This document shows positions 34,156 through 46,400 of a DNA stretch of 64,000 bases, one piece after another. Numbering within the stretch: the stretch's first letter is position 1; the number at the start of each line of letters is the position of its first letter. The notes under the pieces were generated by a model. It did not search any database. It was given only the letters and a program-made list of their open reading frames with translations, and was not told the origin of the DNA. The translations under genes were made by a program, and so were the position numbers. The stretch is taken from contig OY745766.1 in NCBI GenBank assembly GCA_963556305.1, positions 496,001 to 560,000 on the forward strand. The letters run 5' to 3'. The stretch comes from Platismatia glauca (lineage: Eukaryota; Ascomycota; Lecanoromycetes; Lecanorales; Parmeliaceae).

Positions 34156-35276
34156 ATGGCTGGAGATACTTTGACACTTCATGAGTATCTCGAGAGACCT
34201 AATCTTGGACGGGAACCAGTACGAAATCCAGACCCTCCATGACGCTCTCGGAGACTTAGGAATGGAAAGATTTCAATTACGGCACGCTTCAAGCCATATA
34301 TGGTGAAACCTTGAAGCTTGAGATTCACTCGCCAGATTTGCCAGACTTCAGCCTTCACCTTCCGTTCCACCTCAGTGAGATTCAAGATGAAGACTCACAG
34401 GAATCTTTGCTCATCGGGTGGAATAACGCGGTTGTATCATACGCCTTGTCTGTAGCGCAACGTAGCGATGAAGCGATCCGCGCAGACACAGCAGGCCACC
34501 GTGCAGGCGAGAATTTCATGGCAAGAGGCGGCGACGCCTTTATTCGGCACAAAAGCTCAGAAAGGGCTTCGCCCGACTGGGCCGGGATCATACCAAGTGA
34601 CGGTTATCAGCCTGAAACAAATGAGAGTCGAAAGAGCTACATGAACGCATTGCCAGGAGACTCGAAACTGAGCACAAAGTGGAATTCCTCTGGGTGCCCT
34701 AACAGCCTAGAGTTCAAAAAGCCATTCTTCCAAATCTTCAACTATTGTGACCTTGCGAGAGTTCGATACGGCTACCTCTTGACACCGGAAGAATTGGTTG
34801 TTGTGCGTGTCTCTCGAAAGCCAAGTCCTGAAGTTCCCAACTCAAGACAGTCATCGCAACGTCCTAAGAGAGCGGGTATGTCAGAGTGGGAGAAGGAGCA
34901 GGAGAAATATCCTCCATCGACAGATATTGAGAGGAACACTCAAAGGGTTCTCAAGTACAAGTCTATTCCTTGGGATGATGGAAGCCAAAGACACGAGGCC
35001 TCACTGACCATTAACTTGGCGCTCTGGTGTCTACACATGATGGCGGCGACGGCTCGGTCTACTGGGCCTTCTTACCGCGACCTTTCGAAAGAGTATCATG
35101 CCTCAGACACAGCTTCTACGGGTTTGTTAGGGACTGCACAAAACGCACCTGGTATATCCAAACAAAGATCAGTCACAAAGCGCAAAAAGCGCAGGAGAGA
35201 CAGCAACGATGAAGATGACACGAGACCACCTCGCAAAATTACGGGATCATTCAGTGATTCTATGGAGATTAGTTGA
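34156..35276 (+). CDS. PD-(D/E)XK nuclease-like protein, copy B
   Basis: The main frame (34260-35276) encodes about 338 residues but has no ATG at its start; TAG 34257-34259 precedes it. An upstream frame from ATG 34156 (MAGDTLTLHEYLERPNLGREP) joins in phase if gtacga...acttag (34219-34259, 41 bp, short for an intron) is spliced out, giving 359 residues. Otherwise the gene is damaged at its 5' end. The core reads EIQDEDSQESLLIGW, SPDWAGI, LPGDSKLSTKW, then QIFNYCDLARVRYGYLLTPEELVVVRV. The spacing P-D-x27-D-S-K followed by a Q...Y helix and a strand fits the PD-(D/E)XK nuclease pattern. A later motif IPW...SLTINLALWCLHMMA and a basic, disordered C-terminus (KRKKRRRDS) follow. Nuclease activity is inferred. 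Confidence 0.6.
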
Positions 35277-35960
35277 AGTCAATCAGTGATAGTCTGGCTG
35301 TGAATCGGCCCTTGGATTCCCAGTCCCGAGTTCGATTACTCGTATCTACGAGGAAATGCAGTTTCAAACATCAACCCTCTGGGACCGAAGCCGTCTTGAG
35401 ACAATTCCCCGAGCCGTGTCAACTGACAGAGGGCCGCAGTGCATTATTCGATGGCAATCGTTCTGGTCAGGTCTCCTGGCGGAGGCGCAGTACAGCAGCT
35501 CAACGATAGCATTGGCGGCGTGAATCATTGGTGAGTGGCGACTGGAATTTCGATCCGTGGCCCAAGTCTCGATCGATGGACGCGGCGTGCGGGAAACAAA
35601 GCAGACATGACATGGGGTCCAAAAAGACGGTCCGAACGTTCAGCAACGGTGAGCAAGGACGAAAGTGATGGGCAAACAGCGAGGGATGTTGAGGGGTTTA
35701 ATAATCGTTCTGATATTCCGTGCAATAGCGCTATATCCGATCGGGGATTAGCGTGGTCGCCTTGAAATCAGCTCTTTCAATAGAACAATAATTGCAATGT
35801 CTTAGTTATCGACTTCGTTGATATCATTCCCTTCGTCTTGAAGGTCTCTAACCTGATGTTCCATTGCGTTGGTCACCCGGCTCTTAGGCTCCCTCAAGGA
35901 GTGAACATAGCCTTGTAGAATATTCCATGATCGCAATTACGCCTAAGCTAGAAGATTGGA
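35277..35960. other. Intergenic boundary between accessory and core blocks
   Basis: No gene seen. To the left lie relics and duplicated accessory genes; to the right begins the run of conserved genes. Confidence 0.5.
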
Positions 35961-36833
35961 TCAAGCTTGAAGCAGATGGCAACCCAGCAGACCACGACCT
36001 CCCCAATTGCTTCTCGGAACCAATTGCAGCGTCAATTCCTCCTTGTTTCGAACCACCTTGACAACCACGTTTCGCTTGACGCAAAGCCAGATCAGCGACA
36101 GCTTCCAACAACAGCGGTGGGCACGGACTTACCCCTTGGCTCCTTTGAACGGTCTCCGCAACTTTGCTTAGCTTCTCGTGGTTCAGCCAATTGACGTCTC
36201 CAAACCTTCGTATCCCGTCACCAGCCTTCAAGCCCGCATCATCTGCCGGACTCCCAGGCACGACACTATTGACCTTCGCAAAAGGCGTATCGACCAGACC
36301 TTGATCCGTAGCAGCGCTCCCACTTCTCATAGCCACTTGGTGGGAGTCTGTGGCAGGTGCACGATTTGACTCTTGATACGAAGCATGGTGTTGATGTAGA
36401 CCCAGCTCGATTTTTGACATCAGAGCCTTGTAATCGTTCCGCAAATGTATTATGCGTGCTCTTGTTGTTCGTACTATACCATGTTGGCAATCCAGATCAC
36501 AAATTTGTTGGAGGGAGGCTACGCACTCTGGGCGATGTCGAGGTCATCTCGTGGGTAGCCGTCGAATGTAGTTAGGGTGGTGTTCATGTTAACGCCATGC
36601 TGTGGAAAGACTCAGTCAGCTGCTGATCTCCTCAGTAAAGGCGTTTATAAAGCGTGAAATACACTATCGAGAACGCTGCCCAGAGCAGTAAGCTCCTCCT
36701 CAACTCTCGTCTTCTCAGCGATCAAATCCATCAATGAGAGCTTGTCCGTGCCCACACCATTTGCCCCTGTTTGCCCTGTCGTAGGCCTAGAGGGCACTGT
36801 GGGTGTATGTATGTCATCCATGCGCAAACCCAT
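35961..36833 (-). CDS. nas2: 26S proteasome assembly chaperone Nas2/PSMD9
   Basis: Four exons, 36663-36833, 36527-36599, 36133-36473 and 35961-36074, joining in phase to 232 residues. The N-terminal helical region (MGLRMDDIHTPTVPS, LMDLIAEKTRVEEELTALGS, GVNMNTTLTTFDGYPRDDLD) is followed by a PDZ-like domain (PFAKVNSVVPGSPADDAGLK) and the conserved C-terminus (LVPRSNWGGRGLLGCHLL). Known role of the family: it binds the base ATPase Rpt5 during assembly of the 19S regulatory particle. Start chosen at 36833 because MG..MDD is the usual fungal beginning; MDD at 36821 is possible. Only 185 bp separate it from the divergent ATPase-inhibitor gene. Confidence 0.92.
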
Positions 36834-37018
36834 GCTGTTTGTCAAAAATCGTAGAGCTCTCAAGAGAAAGCGTAAACAAGTAGCTGGTGTGTGGAAAGCT
36901 CCAGACTAGCGCGCTTTTCGCGGCTGTCTTCCCCGCTGCAGCTTCAACCAAATCCTGTTCTGTACAAAACTACTTTACGAAAATACCTTACATATCCACG
37001 ATCTTGCCCACCTTCATT
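36834..37018. promoter_or_regulatory. Short bidirectional promoter region nas2 / INH1
   Basis: 185 bp between the two divergent start codons. It must contain both 5' leaders and core promoters. No TATA box or other specific site is convincing by eye. Confidence 0.45.
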
Positions 37019-37469
37019 ATGCTCCGCCAATCCATCATCCAAACACTTAGACCCGGTTTCCGCAGCGCTCTATACCCAGCAAGCCGCACCATCACCACCA
37101 CCGCTTGCAGAATGGGCGAAGGGGACACCGGGGCTCCCAGGTCTGGGGGTGCTGCTCAAGGGTAAACTCCTGACCCCGGAGGCGTCTCCAGGCACCACAA
37201 TATGATGTCGCCGCATCGATGCTAACCTCGTTTCGATGAACCAGGGACGCTTTCAGCAAACGCGAGCAAGCCGACGAGAACCTCTACGTTCGTCAGAAGG
37301 AGATGGAGAAGCTGAAAGAGTTGAAGAGGAATATTTCGAAGCACAAGCAGGAACTGGAGGAGCTGGATAAGTCTATGTACGTATCATGGGTGAGAAGAGT
37401 GAGTGACAGAGGGATACTAATGAGATGTGCAGAACGGAGCAGCTGGGTTCGGATTCGGAGAAGAAATAG
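37019..37469 (+). CDS. INH1: Mitochondrial F1-ATPase inhibitor (IATP family)
   Basis: Three exons, 37019-37161, 37245-37376 and 37433-37469, giving 103 residues. The first ~30 residues are basic and hydroxylated (MLRQSIIQTLRPGFRSALYP), as in a mitochondrial presequence. The inhibitory segment GDTGAPRSGGAAQG.DAFSKRE follows, then a long charged helix (YVRQKEMEKLKELKRNISKH) that would form the coiled-coil dimer. Known family role: it binds F1 at low matrix pH and blocks ATP hydrolysis. The last exon is 37 bp and ends TEQLGSDSEKK. Confidence 0.88.
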
Positions 37470-37834
37470 GGTGGAGGTCTGCAAACAGGGTTACTGTGAG
37501 ATTGATAGAGAAGCGTGCAAAGATTAGTAGCTGCGGGCACTGGGTGCAGAAGGGTCCTAATTCTCTATACCGAGCTATTATTGTGCAGTGGGAAAGTGCT
37601 AGCAGTACAATGTACATCTCTTTCATACTGATTGAAGTTGTCTGGTATCAATTCTATCAAGCACTCTATAAGAGCAACATCAAGACGCACATCTCGTTGT
37701 GATCTTACACGGAGCGTCGGCATAAGTCGATACTAGAAATTTGCTGGACATGCCCAGGCTAAACCGTTTCCAGGCCCTTCATGCGTTTTGTTTTCTGAGC
37801 GATTATGCTCCAAATCCTTCCCTGTAAACGTCAA

Positions 37835-40077
37835 CTATCTTCGGCCCATGTACGATCGATAGAAGCCATCAGCCGCATCGCTGGTTGGACCGCTCAATGA
37901 GCCAAAGCTCTGGCCTATCCTCTGCGCTTCTTGCACCTTCAATTGAAGGGCAGCGGCACCTTGATCGATTTGCTGCAACTGGGTAAGATGGCTATTAAGA
38001 ACTCGGACAACTTGGGTGAGCTGCATCAGGAAGCAAGGTCAGCTTCTATCAAATGGAATATGGATGCAGGAAGAAGACTCACAGGATCATCTACTTTGCC
38101 TGTCTTGCTAAGAGTAGACGATGCATCGTTGATCTCCTCGATCATGGAGGTCAGATCCTTGCCCATTTCGTCCAGTCGCTCGGATAATTTGGAGGCAATT
38201 TGATAGCTTCGGGATATAATTAGCACATCATTTTACGGAAAGAATAATTTCACATACGTTCTCTCCCTCTCTTGATCAGGTGCTGAGATAGTTTCACCTT
38301 GGCCTCCTTGCTGGCTCGCTATCATAGAGTCCACCTCTTTCTCGTAATGATCAAGCCATAACTCAAGTGTTTCTTGATCGCTCTCGACAGCAGCTAATTG
38401 TCTTTCAACCTCCGTGGTTGCTCGCTCCGCTTCCAGAGTACTTCCATACAGCTTCTGAATCTTTTCACTATTATCCACAAGCATACGATCCCAGGTTGCT
38501 ACCTTGTCAGCTTGCTTTAGGAACTCCTTTTGGTACCTCGATAGGTCAGAGGCCCATCTTGTGATTATATCATCCATAGACTTGTTCTTTAGCCGTGATT
38601 GAGCAGGTGGTGGTGGACCAGCTGTTGACACCCCCATATTTACATTCGTAGCGCCAGTTCCTTCAGCTGTGGCAGTCTTAGCGGGCTGCGCTGGGGCTTG
38701 CGATATGTCAGATGGAGCCGTGGATCTCGCGAAATTGTTGAATAAACTTGAGGTAGGGGCGAGCGCTGACGTTGATGCGGCTGATGTGCTTGTGGCTTCA
38801 GAAGTTGTGACAGGGGTTTTATCTTGCGTTTTCCCTAGGTTGGGAAATAGACTGTTGGATGGAGCGTCGGCAGAGGATGCAGGTATTCCCGAACTTTTAG
38901 GTGGACTACTAAATAACCCGAAGGCGCTCGGTGCTGTTGTCGGCGATGATACAGAAGTTATTGCCGAGGATTGTGGTTGGTTAGCTTTGAAATAGCTGAA
39001 GGCAGGCTGGGAAGCATTTGGCGTTTGTGCAGTGGACGCGGTGGCGGAAGATTGTCCACCAAGATTAGAGAACAGAGTGGACGCCTTTGGCGTCTCGGAT
39101 TGGGATTGCTGCGACGTAGCCGGCTTGGATGCTCCTGTGTCCTGGCTCTTGTTCATACCAAAGAGATTTCCTGCATCCGATTGAGCCGATCTCTTATTTC
39201 CGAAGAGGTTGGAAGCACCAGTACTGGGTGTAGATCCAAAGATGCTTGGTGACTGCGCAGTAGAGGTCGTTGCGGGAGCTTCTTTAGGCTTGCTGGCTGC
39301 AAAATCGAACCCACTAAAGCCGCTGGTCGGTGCTGCCGTGGATTTATTGCCTGGGGCCGACGACTGACCCCCTAAGCTTGCAAAGGGATTGCTTGCGTCC
39401 TGTGGAGGTTTACTGCCAAATAATATAGACGCGCTGCCAGCACCGGTGCCTGGGGGTGGACCAGCAGGAGTCGTCGAATTTCCAAAGAGAGTTGTTGTGG
39501 GTTTGCTGGTTGGTGTGGTGGTAATTGTCTGACCCGCGGAGGATGTGTTAGAGCCTATATTGCCAAAGGAGAAAGCCCCAGTGCTGCTCCCGCCGCCGAA
39601 ATGACCGGGTGTCTGATTTGGTCCAGTTGTTGTCGTTGTTTGTGTTGTTTCTGAAGGCTTATTCGGCGTGAGGAAGCCAGTGAATCCAGATGCAGGCGCG
39701 GCGCTGCTTGGGGTTGCAGCGTTCTGTTGTCCTGCCTGTCCAGCGCCAAAAATTTCACTAGAAGTATTGTTGCCCTTCGCCTGGCCAAAGCTCCAACCAG
39801 ATCCGCCAGCCTGCTTGTTTGCGCCTCCACCAAAAACATTGCTGCCACCTCCCCCACCATCTCCCCCGCCACCAAATGGAGAAGCTCCTCCGACCGTGCT
39901 CGTACTGCCGAACAGGTTTGCTGCCGAGGACGCAGGGGGTTGGGCACCTGATCCGAACAATCCACTGGCTGAGTTCGATGCAGTGGTGTTTGTCTGGCCG
40001 AAAAGAGTACCGGATTTTCCACTCGTTGCGGGTTGACCGAAAGAAAAGGGAGTGTTAGACTTCGGTGGATCAGACAT
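37835..40077 (-). CDS. NSP1: FG-nucleoporin Nsp1
   Basis: Three exons, 38258-40077, 38083-38206 and 37835-38020, giving 709 residues. Residues 1 to about 480 are a low-complexity S/T/G/A-rich domain with many FG-type repeats (FSFGQ, LFGQT, LFGSG, GFDFA), as in the permeability barrier of the pore. The C-terminal part (from KNKSMDDIITRWASDL) is a coiled-coil domain of the Nsp1/NUP62 family. That domain anchors the protein in the central channel complex with Nup57/Nup49 and in the Nup82 complex. Start set at ATG 40077 (MSDPPKSNTPFSFGQ); the open frame extends upstream to 40116 but that codon is TTG. The repeat-rich antisense frames are compositional shadows. Confidence 0.93.
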
Positions 40078-40486
40078 GATGTTTGATAAGGGAGGTGTAG
40101 CTCTTGGACTGGGCAATCTGTTAGTCGCAGATCTTCAAGGGTCTTGGGAGAGACAGCTTGGGTTACGGACGAGTGCACTTACCGGCAGAAGGAGGGGAAT
40201 GCAGTGGTACTTATGATCTGTTTTTTTTAGAAAAACACCGCAGTCGTTGCTGCTGCTCTAAACATCTATCCAAACAATCCAGCTTTCACAATTATTCGCG
40301 TCAACGCGCGATAGCCTACTGCCAATTTTGCCAAGAATTGCCGAATGTTACTTAGCGTCTTACCACGGCTTGACGACACTCACGAGTCACGACAGTCACT
40401 TGATATGCGGATTCCTTCATAAAGATCTTTGTTTTACGCAGTGATTTCTCCCACCTAGTCAATCCCAGCCAATTGTCTTCTCCGAT

Positions 40487-42465
40487 ATGGCAACAATTCC
40501 TCGACCCCCAAAGAGTCCTACTCTAGTGCCTCCTCGCAAGAGCGTTGAGCTCGAAGACCCTGGGGCGCATGATCTGGGTGCGTGGTTGCGCCTTTCAAAC
40601 TTCCACGCGGAGAACTTCTCGGAGCAGCTGCTTACTGTGGTCTAAGAGACGTCAGAGGCCGAGGACGATGTGTTTTCGGATGCGCAAGAGGCTCGAAACT
40701 TACACTCAGGACCAAGCTCTCCTATTCCTACGACGAGGGTGGAAAAGGTCAATTCACCCACTCCTATGCTTTTGGACATATGACTCATTACTGCTAGGTC
40801 GATGATAGGGACAGCTACGGAGAAGTACCCGGCACAGCCGCTTATAAGAAGAGAATGCAAGACGCCGTGCCAGATGACCTCGAGATCATACCGAATGGCC
40901 GCGAAAGCAGGCCTCATGTTAGCACGGCCCAGCAAGATCACTTAGCTAGCCCGGGAGACATCTCCATACCGAAGACGGTCGTTGAAAAGGTTGATCCGAC
41001 ATTTCCAAGTCATGGAGATGTTCCAGGCACTGCCGCACATTCAAAAAGGCAAGCCGATGCTGTCCCAGATGTCATTTTGCAAGCATCTGAGCACGAAGAG
41101 GCCTCTAATAGCGAGGACCGAGGTGATGGTATCTCTCCCGACATTCCAATTCCCACAACCGTGATTACGAAAGTGGATTCCAAGCCAAGCCACGGAGAAG
41201 TTCCCGGCACCGATGCTTTTGACATGCGGAAAGGAGACGCAGAGCCTGACATTGTTGAGAAGAAAGGTGACGTACTAGGTGAGTAAAGAGAGCTTCTACT
41301 GGGTGCTGTCCAGCGAGCCAATGACTGAGTCAGATAGATCCAAGCTTTCCAAGCCCAAGCGAAGAAAACCTCCAATAGAAGGGGCCTCACCCATCGCAGC
41401 AGATGGCGGCTTCGGTCCTATGGACTACGAAGAGTCTGAAGACGAGAGCGATGAATTAAAAAACGAGGAGGTTGGTAGTGACACAGAGGCAGACGCTGAT
41501 GAAGGCTTTGGGGACGATTTTGACGACTTCAAAGTCGGTGCTGAGAACGAGGATTTCGGCGATTTTGATGAGGGTTTTGAGCAACCTCCAACATCAGACG
41601 AAGAACCGGCAGAGACGGACCCACCTGCACCCTCTGTCCAGTCTCTGCCGCCTTGGACATCTCCTTTTGTAAGTAAAATTTCTATGACTATTAGACTCAT
41701 TGTAGCACCTCGTTACTCTCATTACTCCGTATTACATCATGGCTGATCTATGTGTCGAAGCCACTCCTTGATTTTAGCGAGCTAGATACTCTTGACGACA
41801 TTATAGAAGCGACCAATCCGTATCTTGACGAGCTATTTCCCTCGACCAAGGAATCCTATCCTTCTGCCCCACCACCACTATCAGACCAGAGCTCTATATT
41901 TCTGACAGATCGAAGCCTCTCGCTGTGGTCTCAACTGGTTGCCCCCCCACCTTTGCAACCCCCAAATTGGGTGCGATCACGCATTCGCCGCCTCTTCCTG
42001 GTGTCTCTAGGAGTGCCAGTAGATCTCGACGAGATATTGCCCGCATCAAAGCAAAAGAAGCTCATCCTACCTTCCATACATCTACGCCATCGCTCCCAAT
42101 CACCTCCCGAGGGTCGTCGAACAGAGTCTCGTGTACGGTTAAAGCAAGACAATGCAAGCTCTGCGTCTGTCGACCAGCCGTCAATCAATAGAAGCAGCCG
42201 ACGGAGAAAAGGGCCCCCTTCGCCTCCAGAACTCGATATTCAGACTACGAAGATGCTATGCGCGACGACACATGCTGCTCTGTCCAACATGACGGATGAT
42301 GAGCTGCGAGCGCATGTGATCAAGCTTGAGGAGCTTACTACTAAAGCCAGCGAGGTGTTGGAGTACTGGTTGAAGAGAAGAGATAGTGCTGTGGGGGATA
42401 AAGAAGCATTTGAGGGGGTAATTGAGAACCTGGTGAAGCACGCGAGGAGGGTTCGGAAGAAGTAG
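40487..42465 (+). CDS. Laa2-like AP-1 accessory protein (DUF5102 type)
   Basis: Five exons, 40487-40577, 40647-40747, 40798-41278, 41334-41668 and 41761-42465, in phase for 570 residues. The N-terminal half carries three copies of a GEVPGT.A...R..DA.PD motif (near 40825, 41015 and 41200), preceded each time by (V/I).KVD-like sequence. The middle is very acidic with GFGDDFDDFKV and EDFGDFDEGFEQP, which are typical adaptor/clathrin-accessory short motifs. The C-terminal ~230 residues (PLLDFSELDTLDDII, SIFLTDRSLSLWSQLV, LVKHARRVRKK) fit the fungal DUF5102 domain that includes yeast Laa2. Inferred role: trafficking with the AP-1 adaptor at the trans-Golgi or endosomes. The family name is from memory. 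Confidence 0.75.
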
Positions 42466-43426
42466 AACTTTAAACAAGTATTCCTCAACGGAACCATTCT
42501 GTATACCGCCAATCCCACGTGACGTGAGGCTCAACACTCGAAGCTCTAGCCTCCGGTGAAGGTTCACAGTAATACAATGACGCCAGTGGCGGATGATGGA
42601 GATCTAACAAATCACGGTTCGCTGAGCATTCCTCCGGTTCTCCACAGACAAATCATAGGTAGTGTTTCATCGTCCGAAGTCTTGTTAGCCTTGATCCTTC
42701 CGAAGACCTCCCCCTATGGACTACGGTACGGTACTCCATATGTCCTTTACAGCGCCAGACTGCAGACCATCGTTGCGGTATAGACACTTCCAGGCGCAGT
42801 CCATGAACTTCAGGTTAGGCATAAATTGGAAGATACCTAAGTAGCAAAGTATCTGGCATTCAAACATGGCTCTGTAGCCCCTATTCTACTAGCGTCGCAC
42901 GGATTTAAATGCGTGGCTGTCGAAGACAGGGGTCGCGGCCCCCACGTACCTAAGATAGTAGGAAGAATCAAGTATCACAGGAAGTGAAGCAGCACTTCTT
43001 CTAACGCTTCACTGAGGGCAACAATAATACTGCTCATGGTGGAAATCAAACACGCCTACTCCATTCTTCCATTCTCTCCTTAATTCTATAATTCGCCCGA
43101 GTCGTTGAAGCTCTCAATCGCCCGCCTCATCTACCTTCCTTTGTACACCATCGCACCACCCTCACCTCAAACCACAAAGCCTCCAGTCTCCGGCCTCCAC
43201 ATCTGCATTCGACCTGTCCCAACCCTTATATCTGGATCAGACAAAGCGGTCCAATGTGCACAGGCGCAGCGGTCACTTGAGGTCTCTGGTAGATCTAAGC
43301 AAAAAGCCTTCCTTACATCGTCCAAGTCTGACCCTCGCGTGATGCACCTGTGGAATCGAGGTGCAGCTGCTTGATAAAAATCTATATACTCCTCTGCCTT
43401 GCACCTCTACGAACAGCGCCGACGTC
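42466..43426. other. Intergenic and 5' leader of the histidine kinase gene
   Basis: No gene seen. The last ~400 bp before the kinase start are pyrimidine-rich and probably form a long 5' leader, as expected for a signalling gene of this type. Confidence 0.5.
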
Positions 43427-46400
43427 ATGATGTCTTCTGTCGAAGAAACGCTCTCTGCGGCAGCCAGCACTGTGCGTGGTTTGGCTAGACAAGGTGCTCT
43501 GGCCTACGATCCACCAGATTTCAATCTTCCTCAAAAAAACGGTGCCGCAAACAGGAAAGTCTCGCTGCCTGGCATAAGTATCGCTTCAAAAGAATCGCTC
43601 GAAAGCGAGCTGTCTGCTCTTGCAACTCGAATACAATATCTAGAAAGCAAGGCCAGCACCATCAACCATCAAATCCTTCCTGATACCCCTAACGATTCTG
43701 GTGGACCAACATCGCCATTTGCGAATGGCTCAACGAATACAACCCGAAATGGTGTCTCCTTACCAGTCCGCCAGCTTTCAGGGTCCTCCCGACACGCTCG
43801 CGTCACCAATCTCCTCGCCGGCAATAATCTCACTTTCACCGAAGACGACCTTGGGCACCTTCGTGATCATGTCGAGCAGCAAGCGGAGCAAATCAAGTCC
43901 CAGAACCAGACCATCGTAGAGGTGAAGGAGCAGCTTCTCAAGCAGAAGGAGCACACAGCACGCAGTTTCGACGTCGTCAAGGATGAGAACCTTGAAGATG
44001 TTCGGCGTGAGCTCTGGAAACATCAGCAGGCAAATGATGCTTTCAGGAAAGCCCTCAGAGAGATTGGAACTATCATCACGAACGTGGCCAATGGCGACCT
44101 CAGTCAAAAGATTCAGGTGCATGCAAAGGAGATGGACTCCGAGATCGATAGCTTCAAACGTACAATCAACACCATGGTGGATCAATTGCAGGTCTTTGGA
44201 AATGAGGTCTCCAGGGTTGCCCTTGAAGTTGGTACGGAAGGCAAGCTTGGTGGACAGGCTCAGATCTCTGGAGTCAGTGGGGTGTGGAAAGATCTCACCC
44301 AAAATGGTGAGTAGTGCTGTCTTACCGAAGTTGACTGTAATACACTCTACTAACACTCCGCAGTCAATCAAATGGCCTCCAACCTTACTTCGCAGGTTCG
44401 AGAGATTGCCGAAGTAACTACGGCCGTGGCCGAGGGTAACCTCGACAAGAAGATCCAGCGACCTGCTCAAGGAGAGATCGCACAGCTACAGAAAACTATC
44501 AACGGCATGGTGGACCAGCTACGAACATTCGCTGCAGAAGTTACCAGAGTCGCTGGAGATGTTGGCACTGAAGGCGTATTGGGTGGACAAGCTCAGATCG
44601 AAGGTGTCAAGGGCGAGTGGAAGACCCTCACGGTCAACGTAAATGTAATGGCCGATAGGTTGACAAGTCAAGTCCGGGATATTGCTGCAGTGACAAAGGC
44701 TGTGGCTCGAGGTGACTTGACCAAGAAGATATCAGCCAACTGCAAAGGAGAGATCTTGGAGCTCAAAACAACCATAAATTCTATGGTTGACCAACTGAGA
44801 CAATTTTCCTCCGAAGTCACCAGGATTGCCAAAGCCGTTGGCACGGATGGCGTTCTTGGGGGACAAGCGACTGTGGACGACGTGGAAGGTACTTGGAAAG
44901 ACTTAACCGAGACCGTCAACCTCATGGCGAACAACCTTACGACCCAGGTTCGTGAGATCGCTTCTGTCACTCAAGCCGTCGCAAAGGGAGATTTGAGCCG
45001 AAAGGTGACCGCCGAAGTCAGCGGTGAAATTTTGGACTTGAAGGTCACCATCAACACCATGGTGGACAAACTTAACAATTTCGCTTTCGAGGTCAGCAAA
45101 GTTGCTCGCGAAGTGGGCACAGACGGTACCCTTGGCGGGCAGGCCAATGTCCACGAGGTGGAAGGGAAATGGGCCGAACTTACGACAAATGTCAATACGA
45201 TGGCAAACAATTTGACGCAGCAAGTACGAGGTATCTCCGATGTTACGCAAGCGATTGCCCGCGGAGATCTAAGTCAAAAGATCGAGGTGCCTGCCCAAGG
45301 TGAAGTGCTCACTTTGAAAGTCACAATCAATAACATGGTTACCCAACTGGACACCTTCGCCCGCGAGGTGAAGAGGGTGGCCCGCGACGTTGGTGTTGAC
45401 GGTAAAATGGGTGGCCAGGCAAACGTGAATAATGCCAAAGGCCGATGGAAAGAAATAACCGAGGACGTCAATACTATGGCTGAAAATTTGACATCCCAAG
45501 TGAGAGCTTTTGGGCAGATTACTGACGCAGCTACCGACGGAGACTTCACAAAGCTGATTTCGGTCGAAGCGTCAGGGGAGATGGATGATCTCAAGCAGAA
45601 GATTAACAAGATGATTTCGAATCTTAGAGACAGCATTCAGAGGAATACAGCGGCGAGGGAGACTGCAGAATTTGCGAACAGAACAAAGTCTGAGTTCCTC
45701 GCAAACATGAGCCATGAGATCCGGACGCCAATGAACGGGATTATCGGAATGTCACAATTAACCCTGGACACCGATCTTACGCAGTACCAGCGGGAAATGT
45801 TGAACATCGTGCACAACCTCGCTAACAGCTTGTTAACAATCATCGACGACATTCTAGACATCTCCAAGATAGAGGCTAACCGCATGGTCATGGAGAAGAT
45901 CAGCTTCTCCATGCGAGGCAGCGTCTTTAGTGCACTGAAGACGCTCGCGGTAAAGGCGAACGACAGATTCCTGAACCTTGCCTACCAGGTCGACAGCTCC
46001 GTCCCCGACTACGTCATTGGCGACCCCTACCGCCTGCGCCAGATTATCTTGAATCTCGTCGGAAATGCTATCAAGTTTACCGAGCATGGAGAAGTCAAGC
46101 TTACGATTCGTAAAGCTTCGCATATGAAACCGGCCAATGATGAGTACGCTTTTGAATTCCAAGTGTCAGATAGTGGAATTGGTATTCAGGCCGATAAAAA
46201 GGATTTGATCTTTGACACCTTCCAGCAAGCCGATGGCTCAACGACTCGAAAGTTCGGGGGTACTGGCTTGGGCCTCTCAATCTCAAGGAAGCTTGTTGAG
46301 TTGATGGGCGGCCGACTATGGGTCGATTCTGTCTATGGCAAAGGCAGCACTTTCTCTTTCACGTGCGTTACGAAGCGGGCTTCACAAGATTTAAGCGGCG

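Noticed and set aside
35327..35345. tRNA-like T-arm (gagttcgatta)
   Set aside because: Only a 4-bp stem forms and no acceptor, D or anticodon arm can be drawn around it.
40078..40116. Longer Nsp1 N-terminus starting at 40116
   Set aside because: The codon at 40116 is TTG; the first ATG in frame is at 40077 and gives a typical FG-repeat start.
39555..40178. Second long minus-strand frame overlapping the Nsp1 gene
   Set aside because: It is a compositional shadow of the FG-repeat region; the Nsp1 frame has the recognised domains.
43778..44470. 230-residue minus-strand frame opposite the histidine kinase
   Set aside because: Antisense shadow of the HAMP repeats, with no start context or domain of its own.
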